Positions 56,805 to 64,000 of a stretch of 64,000 bases of DNA are shown here, one piece after another (the stretch's first letter is position 1; every line of letters starts with the position of its first letter). Source of the DNA: a virus; IMG/VR virus record IMGVR_UViG_3300031469_000005, positions 1 through 64,000 of that record; one strand, 5' to 3'. Both the position numbers and the translations under genes were made by a program. Below the pieces are notes generated by a model. It was not told the DNA's origin. It saw only the letters and a list, made by a program, of their open reading frames with translations, and made no database searches.

Positions 56805-58127
56805 ATGTTCACCTCAGTTCAATCGACATACAACATCCAAAAGCACACGATTCATCTCATGAGCGATGTTCCGTTCTATGCGGAAATCTCGAGGCACGTT
56901 GCAAAGATGCCGACCGATCAGATTCCGACGATGGCTGTCGCCTACGATCCTCGAACTGAGGATCTTTGCATGGGTTACAATCCCAAATTCTGTGAAAAGT
57001 TGACCGACTGGCAAGTGAGGAACGTGCTCATCCATGAGTTCCTCCATCTTATCTTCGGACATCTCTCCGCTCGTCGTAAGACTCCACCGAAGTTGTGGAA
57101 CGTTGCAACCGATTGCGCAATCAACTCGCTGATCATTGATGATGCTCAAAAGTTCAAGAGCGGTTACGCAAACGTTGATCGCAATCGCCCGCTTCCTCCG
57201 GGTTGTTTGATTCCCGGTGAGTGGCCCACGATGCCCGATGGTCGTGAATTGAACGAGGAAGAAAAGAAGGGTGCAACCCTGGGTCACATCCTTTCGAAGC
57301 TGCCTCCGATGAAATCGTCCGAGTTCTACTACTTCAAGATCCTCGAAGAGGCCGAGAAGATGGGCAAGGGGGCCGAGACGGGCGAGGGTGGTGAGGGATT
57401 CGACTTTGATTCCTTCGATGATCACGGTTTCTGGGATTCGGTACCCGATGACAAGAAAGATCTCGTTGAATCGAAGATCAAGGACATGCTGGGAAAGGCG
57501 GTCAAGAACGCCGATACTTCCGACGGTTGGGGAAACATCTCGGCCGAGCTTCGGGACGACATTCGTCGATCGGTCACCAGGATCGTTGACTGGAAAGCGG
57601 TCCTTCGGCAATTCACGGGTTCCTTGATTCGAGGCAAGAAGCGAACCTCCATCAAGAGGATCAACCGAAGGTTCCCGTACATTCATGCGGGTCAAACGAA
57701 GGGTTACACCGCACGGTTGTTGGTTTGCATTGATCAATCGGGATCGGTTGATGATGGGATGCTTCAGATGTTCTTCTCCGAACTGAGAAGCCTCAACAAG
57801 AATGTCGAGATCGATTACCTTCCCTTCGATTGCGAGGCTTACGACAAGGACATCGTCACCTGGAATCGAGGTCGGTGTCCCGATGCGAAAAGGACTCGGG
57901 CCGGTGGTACAGACTTTTCGGCTCCTACCAGAGTAGCAAATGATCCGAAGAATCGTGGACGTTGGGATGGGGTTCTGATCTTTACTGATGGTGAATGTTC
58001 GCAACCGATTCCAAGCCGACTGAAACGGGGATGGATTATTGGGCAGGGGCAAAAGTTGCTCTTCAACACAACGGAAACTGTAATCTCTCTCAACGATGGA
58101 AAAATCAATACCGGAGCTTGGCGCTGA
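56805..58127 (+). CDS. DUF2201/VWA-like metallopeptidase
   Basis: 440 residues. Zinc-peptidase motif VLIHEFLHLIFGH (HExxH at 77-81), a Glu/Gly-rich linker and a C-terminal VWA-like domain with LLVCIDQSGSVDDGM (MIDAS DxSxS) and GVLIFTDGECS. This domain pair is the usual partner of MoxR ATPases, as at 53161. Possibly a MoxR-VWA-protease module that remodels host or virion proteins. AGGA lies 7 nt before ATG. Confidence 0.9.
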   Translation: MFTSVQSTYNIQKHTIHLMSDVPFYAEISRHVAKMPTDQIPTMAVAYDPRTEDLCMGYNPKFCEKLTDWQVRNVLIHEFLHLIFGHLSARRKTPPKLWNVATDCAINSLIIDDAQKFKSGYANVDRNRPLPPGCLIPGEWPTMPDGRELNEEEKKGATLGHILSKLPPMKSSEFYYFKILEEAEKMGKGAETGEGGEGFDFDSFDDHGFWDSVPDDKKDLVESKIKDMLGKAVKNADTSDGWGNISAELRDDIRRSVTRIVDWKAVLRQFTGSLIRGKKRTSIKRINRRFPYIHAGQTKGYTARLLVCIDQSGSVDDGMLQMFFSELRSLNKNVEIDYLPFDCEAYDKDIVTWNRGRCPDAKRTRAGGTDFSAPTRVANDPKNRGRWDGVLIFTDGECSQPIPSRLKRGWIIGQGQKLLFNTTETVISLNDGKINTGAWR

Positions 58128-58197
58128 AGATTGCCTTCTAGGGGGAAATGCTAACTTATTGATCATTCGTGACGGCAAACAAATTTATCCCTAACGA

Positions 58198-58226
58198 GTG
58201 TTTCTTTTCTGAATTGGTGATATGAT
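58198..58226 (+). promoter_or_regulatory. Leaderless promoter
   Basis: GTGTTTCTTTTC at 58198-58209 and TGATATGAT at 58218-58226, then CAATC and ATG at 58232 (5 nt). Confidence 0.65.
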
Positions 58227-58231
58227 CAATC

Positions 58232-58528
58232 ATGCACAAGATTCACATGTTCCTGCAATACGTCTCGGCAACAACCGGTTACGCGGGAATCATCAAGTTC
58301 ATCTACCCGGGCAACGTCCGCGTCTGTGCAACGCTTTCTGCGAACATCAACGAATGCTTGATCGCAATTCCTCGTGATAACGGTCTCAACATGGTGGGGG
58401 ACAGCGTCATCGATCATCTCGATTCGCTCGATCGGGAAACGACGTTCAGCCTACCAGCGAGCATCATGAACGAAGCAAAGGTACGAGCATGTGTCTCGAT
58501 GAAATACCGTTGCGTCAACGTGGGATAA
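58232..58528 (+). CDS. Protein of unknown function
   Basis: 98 residues; GYAGIIKFIYPGNVRVCATL, then INECLIAIPRDNGLNMVGDS. Beta-rich. Shares TAATG with the next gene. No family recognised. Confidence 0.75.
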   Translation: MHKIHMFLQYVSATTGYAGIIKFIYPGNVRVCATLSANINECLIAIPRDNGLNMVGDSVIDHLDSLDRETTFSLPASIMNEAKVRACVSMKYRCVNVG

Positions 58529-58791
58529 TGACCAAGATCTTGGGAGAAGTTCCTCGGAAGAGTCTTGCTGGCTCAACGAGGTTCATTGAGAACTTCCAAC
58601 CGGGATTTCTTATTTCCGATAGAATGGACAAGAAGGTTCTGTTGGTCATCGCGGTCGATAACATGTGCAAGAAAACCTTTCACGTTGATGGGTACAGCAC
58701 GACGTTAACATTTCACGATTTGACTCAACTGGATTTTGCGAATGGTACGAGTGAATTTCACGCACAATTGTACGTTGTTGGCATCTTGTGA
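58528..58791 (+). CDS. PG-motif small protein
   Basis: 87 residues from ATG 58528: RFIENFQPGFLISDRMDKKV then LLVIAVDNMCKKTF. A PGF variant of the shared motif. Confidence 0.7.
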   Translation: MTKILGEVPRKSLAGSTRFIENFQPGFLISDRMDKKVLLVIAVDNMCKKTFHVDGYSTTLTFHDLTQLDFANGTSEFHAQLYVVGIL

Positions 58792-58820
58792 GTGTTCGTT
58801 AATGTTCAACGTGTTAGGAT
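58792..58820 (+). promoter_or_regulatory. Leaderless promoter
   Basis: GTGTTC at 58792-58797 and TGTTAGGAT at 58812-58820, then AGATC and ATG at 58826 (5 nt). Confidence 0.65.
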
Positions 58821-58825
58821 AGATC

Positions 58826-59041
58826 ATGACTGATTCTCACGCTTCGATGGCTCAGGCCTGGCTCGATATTGAAGAAGAGGTTCTTCAAGGCGGGGTTCCC
58901 GAGCTCGAGAACGAGTACTTTCGAATGGTTCGTAACCAGCGTCTCATCAACAGCCAACAGGAACTTGACGAGATCAACGAGGACCCCGAAATCAACGCTC
59001 TTTACGAGCTCGATGCACTCGAGAGGAGCTCGTTTCGATGA
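58826..59041 (+). CDS. Small acidic helical protein
   Basis: 71 residues (AQAWLDIEEEVLQGGVPELE, QELDEINEDPEINALYELDA). Leaderless; stop in an ATGA overlap with the next peptide. Confidence 0.7.
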   Translation: MTDSHASMAQAWLDIEEEVLQGGVPELENEYFRMVRNQRLINSQQELDEINEDPEINALYELDALERSSFR

Positions 59042-59121
59042 CAATCTTCGCTTACTTCGCTGCTCTCGCAATCATCATCTTCATTGATGATTCGTACCAC
59101 AACTGGGAAGCGAATCAATAA
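59038..59121 (+). CDS. 27-residue membrane peptide
   Basis: MTIFAYFAALAIIIFIDDSY plus a short polar tail. ATGA overlap supports translation. The 93 nt after it hold no gene I can see. Confidence 0.5.
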   Translation: MTIFAYFAALAIIIFIDDSYHNWEANQ

Positions 59122-59214
59122 ATCAACGACGCAAGATAGATCCGCGAACTGGCACCTCAGCAGGCGTTCTGGGGTTTCGTTGTATCAACCGCTATTAACA
59201 TTCATTAACACATC

Positions 59215-59649
59215 ATGCCAGGGAAGATAATTTTTGGGACGTACTTTACGAAGGACATGATCGAATCGTCGGTCAACATCAGCCACATGCTTGGAAAGTA
59301 CCGTGCGTGGTTGTTCACCGAATTGATGTTCGTGAAATGTCCTTACTTGGATCTTGCCTACGTGGGTAAATGCGTGTGCAACATCGAAAGCGTTGACGAC
59401 ATCAGCAGCGCGTACTCTCAGGATCGATTATCGTTGGATGATCGCTTGAATTCGTTAGTGATGGTCAAGCGAATTCCCTGTGAGTTGCGAGAAGTCCTGC
59501 CACTTGCTGATCTCTACGTCGTCGGGTGTTCGCTGGTGTCGGATCGTCCTCGACCGAAGAATCTCGTTGAAAATGCGAATTATCGCAAAATTGGTTATTT
59601 ACACGACTCTGATGTCGTAGATGTGTACACAGACACATTAAAGTTGTAG
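59215..59649 (+). CDS. Protein of unknown function
   Basis: 144 residues, mixed alpha/beta with CPYLDLAYVGKCVCNIESVD and EVLPLADLYVVGCSLVSDRP. No ribosome binding site obvious. No family recognised. Confidence 0.7.
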   Translation: MPGKIIFGTYFTKDMIESSVNISHMLGKYRAWLFTELMFVKCPYLDLAYVGKCVCNIESVDDISSAYSQDRLSLDDRLNSLVMVKRIPCELREVLPLADLYVVGCSLVSDRPRPKNLVENANYRKIGYLHDSDVVDVYTDTLKL

Positions 59650-59661
59650 GATCAAGTTCAC

Positions 59662-59997
59662 ATGGCATGGAATGTCGTGATCACGCAAGTTGATCCAAAT
59701 GGTGACGGTCACGGATTCGTTGCAACTGATTCAGCCTCTGGCGAGGTGATTCGCGGAACGGTCGGGAGGTATCCGCCTCACTTGAGGGTGATGCCGAAAG
59801 CATTCTTCAATGCTATCGCGATCGCTGTTTCAAACGTCAAACGTGATGAATCGTTCGACGATCAGACACAACCGATCGAGCCTTCTAGAATGATCGAAAT
59901 TGTTCAAGAATCTTCTCATCGTGCTGAAACGGTGATAAACGCCCCCTTAGCAAAATGGAACGGATGGAAAACCTTCCAGAAACCACGATACAAGTAA
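59662..59997 (+). CDS. Protein of unknown function
   Basis: 111 residues, MAWNVVITQVDPNGDGHGFV and a helical middle (KAFFNAIAIAVSNVKRDESF). Shares TAATG with the next gene. Confidence 0.7.
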   Translation: MAWNVVITQVDPNGDGHGFVATDSASGEVIRGTVGRYPPHLRVMPKAFFNAIAIAVSNVKRDESFDDQTQPIEPSRMIEIVQESSHRAETVINAPLAKWNGWKTFQKPRYK

Positions 59998-60185
59998 TGT
60001 TTAAACGAATCAAGAATGGAATTGAAAAGGTTACGAACGTTGTCGATGCACGAGCAATCGTGAAATCAATGTCGTCGCCTAAGGTCGTCGCTGTTGCAAA
60101 GGTGTTCATCGCCACCGTCGCGCTTTTTCAGGCGCTGGACGCTTTGACTGATTCTAGCAGGAAGATTGGATTCAAGACGAAATGA
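59997..60185 (+). CDS. Small protein with one membrane-like segment
   Basis: 62 residues, ATG 59997 in TAATG. SPKVVAVAKVFIATVALFQA is a weak membrane helix; the rest is basic. ATGA overlap with the PEP carboxykinase gene. Confidence 0.65.
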   Translation: MFKRIKNGIEKVTNVVDARAIVKSMSSPKVVAVAKVFIATVALFQALDALTDSSRKIGFKTK

Positions 60186-61753
60186 AGTACAATTTGTCTC
60201 CTTCGGAACTCTTTGAAGAAGCCATCATCAACGGCGAAGGTTACGTTGGTGAGAACGGGCAACTATGCGTTGCTACCGGAGAACACACGGGGCGAGCAGC
60301 GAACGACAAGTACATCGTCAAGAATGATGCATTGACTGATGTTTCCTACGGAAAGGCTGGAACGCCGCTGGAACCGTCAACGTTCACGCAACTAGGGGAC
60401 CTAACGGTAGGTTACCTTAAGGCGAAGGCAACGACGGGATGCTACATTGTTGATTTTTATGCAGCGGGAAAAAAGTGTCGTCTCATTGCGGAAAAAGCAT
60501 GGCATGCATTGTTCGTCACTCGAATGTTCGAACAATCTGAACATTCGCAAGTGACTGCGGAAACGTTGCTTGACCCCTCGATCGAGCTTGACCACTCGAT
60601 CGATCTGACGATCATCGATGTGCCAGATCTTCAAGTGAAACTGCCCGAATTGCGCAGTTCAACCTTCATTGCATGCGATTTCATCAATGGGTTCGTCTTG
60701 ATCGGTGGAACTAACTACGCCGGAGAAATCAAAAAGAGCGTGTTCTCATTCCTGGCATACAAGTTTCCAGAAGAAAACATCCTTCCGATGCATTCGAGCG
60801 TGACAGCTTCGAGCAACGGGAACGATTCATGCAATTGCGAAGGTCATTGTAATTGTGCTGGCAAGAACGTGACAGTATTCTTCGGTCTATCCGGTACGGG
60901 TAAAACGACCCTGAGTGCAAACAAGGGAAGTCGATTGCTCGGTGACGATGAACATGGTTGGTCTGGTGACGGCGTCTTCAACTTTGAAACGGGTTGCTAC
61001 GCAAAGGTGATCGATCTTTCCGAAAAGAATGAGCCCGCTATCTGGAACGCGTGTAACCAACACTTGACCGTCCTTGAAAACGTCAGGATGACTGACAACA
61101 GAAGGATCGATTTCATGGATCGAACGTTGACAGAGAACACACGTGCTGCATATCAACTGAATCGTATTCAAGGTGCCTTACCAAACAATCTCGTGGTAAC
61201 TCACCCACGAAACATCATCATGTTGACATGCGATGCATTCGGTGTTCTTCCCGCCGTGGCAAAGCTCAATAAATTCTCCGCGGCATATCACTTCGTGATG
61301 GGTTACACGGCGAAGGTTGCCGGAACTGAAAAGGGAACGACGGAACCGACAGCGACGTTCAGTTGCTGTTTTGGTGCACCTTTCATGCTGAAGAACGTCA
61401 TGGTGTACGCCGATCTCCTCATGAAGAGAATTGATGAGCACCAACCAGACATCTTTTTAGTGAATACGGGCTGGTTTGGCGGCGGATATGGCGTTGGAAA
61501 TCGAATTTCAATTCAAGAAACGCGAAAAATTATTGACAATATCGTTTCGGGACAATATAAAAATGCGCCTTGTAAACTTAACAAGACGTTTAATTTGAAC
61601 GTCATCGAAGGTTCATTCAATGAAGATCCTCGTTCATCGTGGAATGATAAAAAGTCATACGATGATATGGCCAAAGAATTAGTTGAAAAATTTCGAGAAA
61701 ATGCGAAGACATATCAAATGTCGGATGAAATTTTAAATGCCGGAATTTTCTAA
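60182..61753 (+). CDS. pckA: Phosphoenolpyruvate carboxykinase (ATP type)
   Basis: 523 residues, close to the normal 530-540. TGEHTGRAANDKYIV (substrate loop), GGTNYAGEIKKSVFSF, LPMHSSV (metal His), P-loop FFGLSGTGKTTLS, LLGDDEHGWSGDGVFNFETG (lid and metal Asp/Glu) and FSCCFGAPFML are all kept. Between LPMHSSV and the P-loop there is an extra Cys-rich run, CNCEGHCNCAG, not present in bacterial enzymes. It converts oxaloacetate to PEP or the reverse, so it may redirect host carbon flow during infection. From about 61480 the gene becomes AT-rich, and its 3' end appears to have been replaced (see the remnant at 61851). ATGA overlap with the preceding gene. Confidence 0.92.
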   Translation: MKYNLSPSELFEEAIINGEGYVGENGQLCVATGEHTGRAANDKYIVKNDALTDVSYGKAGTPLEPSTFTQLGDLTVGYLKAKATTGCYIVDFYAAGKKCRLIAEKAWHALFVTRMFEQSEHSQVTAETLLDPSIELDHSIDLTIIDVPDLQVKLPELRSSTFIACDFINGFVLIGGTNYAGEIKKSVFSFLAYKFPEENILPMHSSVTASSNGNDSCNCEGHCNCAGKNVTVFFGLSGTGKTTLSANKGSRLLGDDEHGWSGDGVFNFETGCYAKVIDLSEKNEPAIWNACNQHLTVLENVRMTDNRRIDFMDRTLTENTRAAYQLNRIQGALPNNLVVTHPRNIIMLTCDAFGVLPAVAKLNKFSAAYHFVMGYTAKVAGTEKGTTEPTATFSCCFGAPFMLKNVMVYADLLMKRIDEHQPDIFLVNTGWFGGGYGVGNRISIQETRKIIDNIVSGQYKNAPCKLNKTFNLNVIEGSFNEDPRSSWNDKKSYDDMAKELVEKFRENAKTYQMSDEILNAGIF

Positions 61754-61864
61754 AACTCTTAACAATTCTTCGTCGCCCGGTCGTGCACGATTATGTTCTA
61801 ATCGCCATTTCGCTCGTTGTTTTAGTTGAGCGTTGCTGTTGTTTTTATTTTGATAAGGATGCAT
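61733..61864 (-). CDS. Antisense fragment, possible endonuclease relic
   Basis: A 43-residue minus-strand frame (MHPYQNKNNSNAQLKQRAKW then EHNRARPGDEELLRVLENSG). It spans the end of pckA and the junction with the remnant. The phrase ARPGDEELLRxLE and its AT-rich codons look like the C-terminus of a mobile endonuclease. Probably a fossil rather than an active gene; weak evidence. Confidence 0.3.
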   Translation of the reverse strand: MHPYQNKNNSNAQLKQRAKWRLEHNRARPGDEELLRVLENSGI

Positions 61865-62007
61865 ACGATGCGACCGCAACAAAGCTCGTTGGAATGTTCA
61901 ACGAAAATGCGAAGCAATTCCTGCTCGATTTGACTGTCTATCAAGCGGGAATGCCGACGTTGGTAACCGCAAGCGAACAACACACAATCTTCAAGAAGAA
62001 TTCATGA
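61783..62007 (+). pseudogene. Displaced 3' end of an earlier pckA
   Basis: An open frame from GTG 61783. From about 61850 it reads DKDAYDATATKLVGMFNENA, then KQFLLDLTVYQAGMP, the standard C-terminus of PEP carboxykinases (compare KKSYDDMAKELVEKFREN in the intact gene). It ends in an ATGA overlap with the next gene, as operon genes do here. So this is likely the original pckA 3' end, cut off when a new 3' end came in. Codons before 61850 are unrelated. Confidence 0.65.
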
Positions 62008-62267
62008 ACACATTACCATACAAAGTCATCAACATTGCAACGAAGTTCGTGCAACACGAAGGTCGAATCGGATTCGACGCCGCGGCCCTGTTGACCCCCA
62101 AAAGCATACTGAGCATTCCTTGTGGGCGGTTCATTGTTGTGAACACTGAACTTGATCTCAATGGAAGCGAAGCAAGCTTGATCGTCTTTGTCAATGTCAA
62201 CAAGTCCGTACTGCTTGAGGCATCGACCGCCTACGTAAGCTCCAGTCATAATACGATCTTAGCATAA
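62004..62267 (+). CDS. Protein of unknown function
   Basis: 87 residues; FVQHEGRIGFDAAALLTPKS and GRFIVVNTELDLNGSEASLI: small alpha/beta or barrel fold. ATGA overlap with the pckA remnant. Confidence 0.7.
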   Translation: MNTLPYKVINIATKFVQHEGRIGFDAAALLTPKSILSIPCGRFIVVNTELDLNGSEASLIVFVNVNKSVLLEASTAYVSSSHNTILA

Positions 62268-62288
62268 ACATCTCGTTCACGTAGCTTA

Positions 62289-63086
62289 ATGAGTTCCTCA
62301 TACACAAACGTGAGTCGGATAAAGTTCCTCTCAAAAGGAGGCGTTGCAGGTGAGATTCCTGTCGTGAACGAGAAGTTTGATATTCCCATTCAAGAGATCC
62401 GTATCGGCGATTTGATCATTGATCACAACAACCATATTTTCTTATTGATCGCAAGTCAACTTGAATTCGACGGATCGATGCTGATGACGTTTGCATACAA
62501 TTCTTCCAGATGGAATCGTGATTCACAACTTGAATCGAAACGATTCTTGGTATTTACTTTACCGTTTTTTCAACTTTTTACGGAGCTAAATTCTGGTCAA
62601 GGGACGAACAACATGTTTGATTTTGTGTGTGTAGGATTCTTTTTGGGCATCGCAGTGACGTACTTCTCAATTCGCTACGCTCCCCGATTGAGGTCGGGCG
62701 GTCATTCGTGTGGAACATGTAGGGTTGACAAGACGCTTTCAAAGGTTTCCTATTCAATCTGTGCAACGTTCAGAGATGGTAACAAGCAAATTTACCACAA
62801 CGTTGGAGCACATGAATTTCTTGTTCAACGGAACGGCGGAAGATCGGATTTCGTATCAAAAAACGTCTCAGGCGTCTATGATACGAATGGAAAGCTCGTA
62901 GTTAAAGTTCCGTTCAATTTCATCAAAGAATGGTGGTTCTTGAGCCAAAAAGATCACTTTTCGAAGCTTGAAACGGAAGATGTGAATCGAATTCTTGATT
63001 TCATCGTCACTGATGCGATCTGTTGGATCAATGCTCCGCCCGACTTGAAGTTGTTGATTGCAAAACTCAAAGAAGACAAAAAATGA
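62289..63086 (+). CDS. Fusion of a GD-motif barrel and a membrane-anchored protein
   Basis: 265 residues. First part: EIRIGDLIIDHNNHIFLLIA, the GD motif and strands typical of the small family. From Met 109 (ATG 62613) comes MFDFVCVGFFLGIAVTYFSI, a membrane anchor, then a Cys-containing soluble domain (SCGTCRVDKT). Everywhere else such barrels stand alone, so this is probably two genes joined by a lost stop. ATGA overlap with the next gene. Confidence 0.65.
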   Translation: MSSSYTNVSRIKFLSKGGVAGEIPVVNEKFDIPIQEIRIGDLIIDHNNHIFLLIASQLEFDGSMLMTFAYNSSRWNRDSQLESKRFLVFTLPFFQLFTELNSGQGTNNMFDFVCVGFFLGIAVTYFSIRYAPRLRSGGHSCGTCRVDKTLSKVSYSICATFRDGNKQIYHNVGAHEFLVQRNGGRSDFVSKNVSGVYDTNGKLVVKVPFNFIKEWWFLSQKDHFSKLETEDVNRILDFIVTDAICWINAPPDLKLLIAKLKEDKK

Positions 63087-63265
63087 AACGAAACATCTTA
63101 GCTTTACTTTTTATCACATCATGCGTTTCTTCATCGCTTCCTTCCCCCGATCGATTTCGAAAGGATGATCTGTACTGTTGGATCAAAACCTCTCAAGGCG
63201 AATGGGTTGCACGTGGAATCCCAGAATCGTGTCCAGAAGGTACGTCAACGCTTGACGTTGAATGA
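63083..63265 (+). CDS. Lipoprotein
   Basis: 60 residues from ATG 63083. MKRNILALLFITSCVSSSLP has a lipobox with Cys14. A short soluble part with CWIKTSQGEWVARGIPESC follows. Likely anchored in the outer or inner membrane; function unknown. Confidence 0.75.
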   Translation: MKRNILALLFITSCVSSSLPSPDRFRKDDLYCWIKTSQGEWVARGIPESCPEGTSTLDVE

Positions 63266-63307
63266 AAATTGATTTGAACGTTGCTTCAATGATGATTATG
63301 GTATCTC

Positions 63308-63427
63308 ATGATCGGTGACCACGCTCGGTGGCGAGGCCGAATTGTTCGCATAACTGACGAGTATTGGGGCGTTGTGATGTTCACGCTAAAAGGCAAGCAT
63401 TACGAAGCGATGATTTCAGAGCTCTAA
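63308..63427 (+). CDS. Small SH3-like protein
   Basis: 39 residues, ARWRGRIVRITDEYWGVVMF then LKGKHYEAMISEL: a single KOW/SH3-like core, the smallest of these proteins. TGATTATGG lies 6 nt before ATG, a poor match to the leaderless promoter. Confidence 0.55.
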   Translation: MIGDHARWRGRIVRITDEYWGVVMFTLKGKHYEAMISEL

Positions 63428-63527
63428 CCGATTCACTTACGAATCTTAAGGTAAAATGACGACAGAATCTTTCAGAAATAAAGTTAACAATTTACATTTA
63501 GAAAAGTCGAAAAAAAATTAGTCTATT

Positions 63528-64000
63528 GAACACGGGTGACAGGATCGTTTCGACGTACCTCAACGAACTTCGTAAGTACCCACAGCTTGAACATGAAGAA
63601 GTTGTTGAGCTCTTTAAGAAGATCGAAAACAAGGCAATCGACTGTAACGCAGCAAGAAAGAGGTTGATCGAATGCAACCTCCGTCTCGTCGTCTCGATTG
63701 CAAAGAAGTACAAGAACTACAATCTCCCAATCGAAGATCTGATTCAAGAGGGCAACCTGGGTCTGATCAAGGGCATCGAGCGTTTCGACTGGTCGAAGGG
63801 ATTCAAGTTCAGCACGTACGCATCTTGGTGGATTCAACAAGCCATCGGGCAACACGTGTTAAAGCGTCGTAGGACGATCAGGTTGCCTGGACATGCTGCC
63901 ACAGCCCAAAGCAAGATCATGAATGTTTCAGAGGTATATCGGTTGAAGTTCAACATGAGTCCCTCAATTGAGGAGATCGTTGCGGCGACAGGAATTTCTG
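63528..64000 (+). CDS. Sigma-70 family RNA polymerase sigma factor, cut by the window end
   Basis: The first 157 residues are present. TTG start (about 63528) gives region 1.2 ([20 protein letters not shown]), region 2 with [39 protein letters not shown] and the -10-binding [18 protein letters not shown], then region 3 ([17 protein letters not shown]). It resembles primary sigma factors (RpoD/RpoS), not the short T4 gp55 type. It may redirect host RNA polymerase to the phage promoters described here. Region 4 lies outside the window. No good binding site before TTG. Confidence 0.9.

Noticed and set aside
56814-58178. 454-residue minus-strand frame opposite the metallopeptidase-VWA gene
   Set aside because: Shadow of a gene with clear HExxH and MIDAS motifs; no start signals on the minus strand.
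1-64000. CRISPR array or insertion sequence
   Set aside because: No regularly spaced repeats and no transposase or terminal inverted repeat pair around a transposase was found; the mobile genes are homing endonucleases.

Overview
The window is one continuous piece of a large, strictly lytic-looking tailed phage genome (jumbo-phage style) that infects a Gram-negative host. The evidence is about 120 tightly packed, mostly tiny genes with overlapping stop/start codons, no rRNA or tRNA, a phage-type replication and nucleotide-metabolism set (family C DNA polymerase, ATP-dependent DNA ligase, RadA-like ATPase, thymidylate synthase family enzyme, thymidine kinase, dNMP kinase, dCMP deaminase), several homing endonucleases, two lipoproteins, holin- and spanin-like membrane proteins and an O-antigen-type acyltransferase. 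No capsid, portal, terminase or tail gene is recognisable, so this is the accessory and early/middle part of a larger genome. The species cannot be named from sequence alone.

Layout. 0-8.2 kb: small hypothetical genes, many behind their own promoter, plus a macrodomain protein and a small-alarmone-hydrolase-like HD protein. 8.2-24.4 kb: a DnaE-type DNA polymerase broken into three separately encoded pieces. The N-terminal piece (8229-10548, with an apparent +1 frameshift) is followed by a homing endonuclease. About 9 kb of unrelated genes follow (RNA ligase, VWA protein, ADP-ribosyltransferase, many small proteins). Then come the middle piece with the N-half of a split intein, a second homing endonuclease, and the C-half of the intein joined to the polymerase C-terminus. 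24.5-34.7 kb: nucleotide metabolism, a glycosyltransferase, an ATP-grasp ligase and two more homing endonucleases. 34.7-45.4 kb: one long plus-strand operon with a superoxide dismutase homologue, a lysis-like membrane cassette, a nitrilase-family amidohydrolase, a pterin dehydratase-like protein, a SpoU methyltransferase and two nucleotidyltransferase-fold proteins. 45.4-56.4 kb: mostly minus strand, with the acyltransferase, DNA ligase, MoxR ATPase and RadA-like ATPase. 56.5-64 kb: plus strand, with a metallopeptidase/VWA protein, a phosphoenolpyruvate carboxykinase and, cut by the window edge, a primary-type sigma-70 factor.

Two features recur throughout. First, at least 20 genes on both strands start with ATG placed only 5-7 nt after an extended -10 box (TGnTAnnAT), often with a GTGTTCTTTC-like box about 20 nt upstream. 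This geometry predicts leaderless mRNAs. Downstream genes are read by coupling through ATGA/GTGA/TTGA/TAATG overlaps. Second, about 15-20 very small proteins share an N-terminal xPGDLhhh motif, followed by predicted short beta strands; they look like an expanded family of small barrel proteins of unknown function.

How the parts may work together (inference): the nucleotide enzymes, polymerase, ligase and RadA-like ATPase supply replication. The ADP-ribosyltransferase, macrodomain, alarmone-hydrolase-like protein and RNA ligase would rewire or repair host signalling and RNA. PEP carboxykinase, superoxide dismutase, nitrilase and pterin dehydratase homologues are auxiliary metabolic genes. Homing endonucleases have reshaped dnaE, the dCMP deaminase gene and probably pckA. 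Several conserved genes show single-base frame breaks, some in homopolymers, so a few sequencing or assembly indels are likely.
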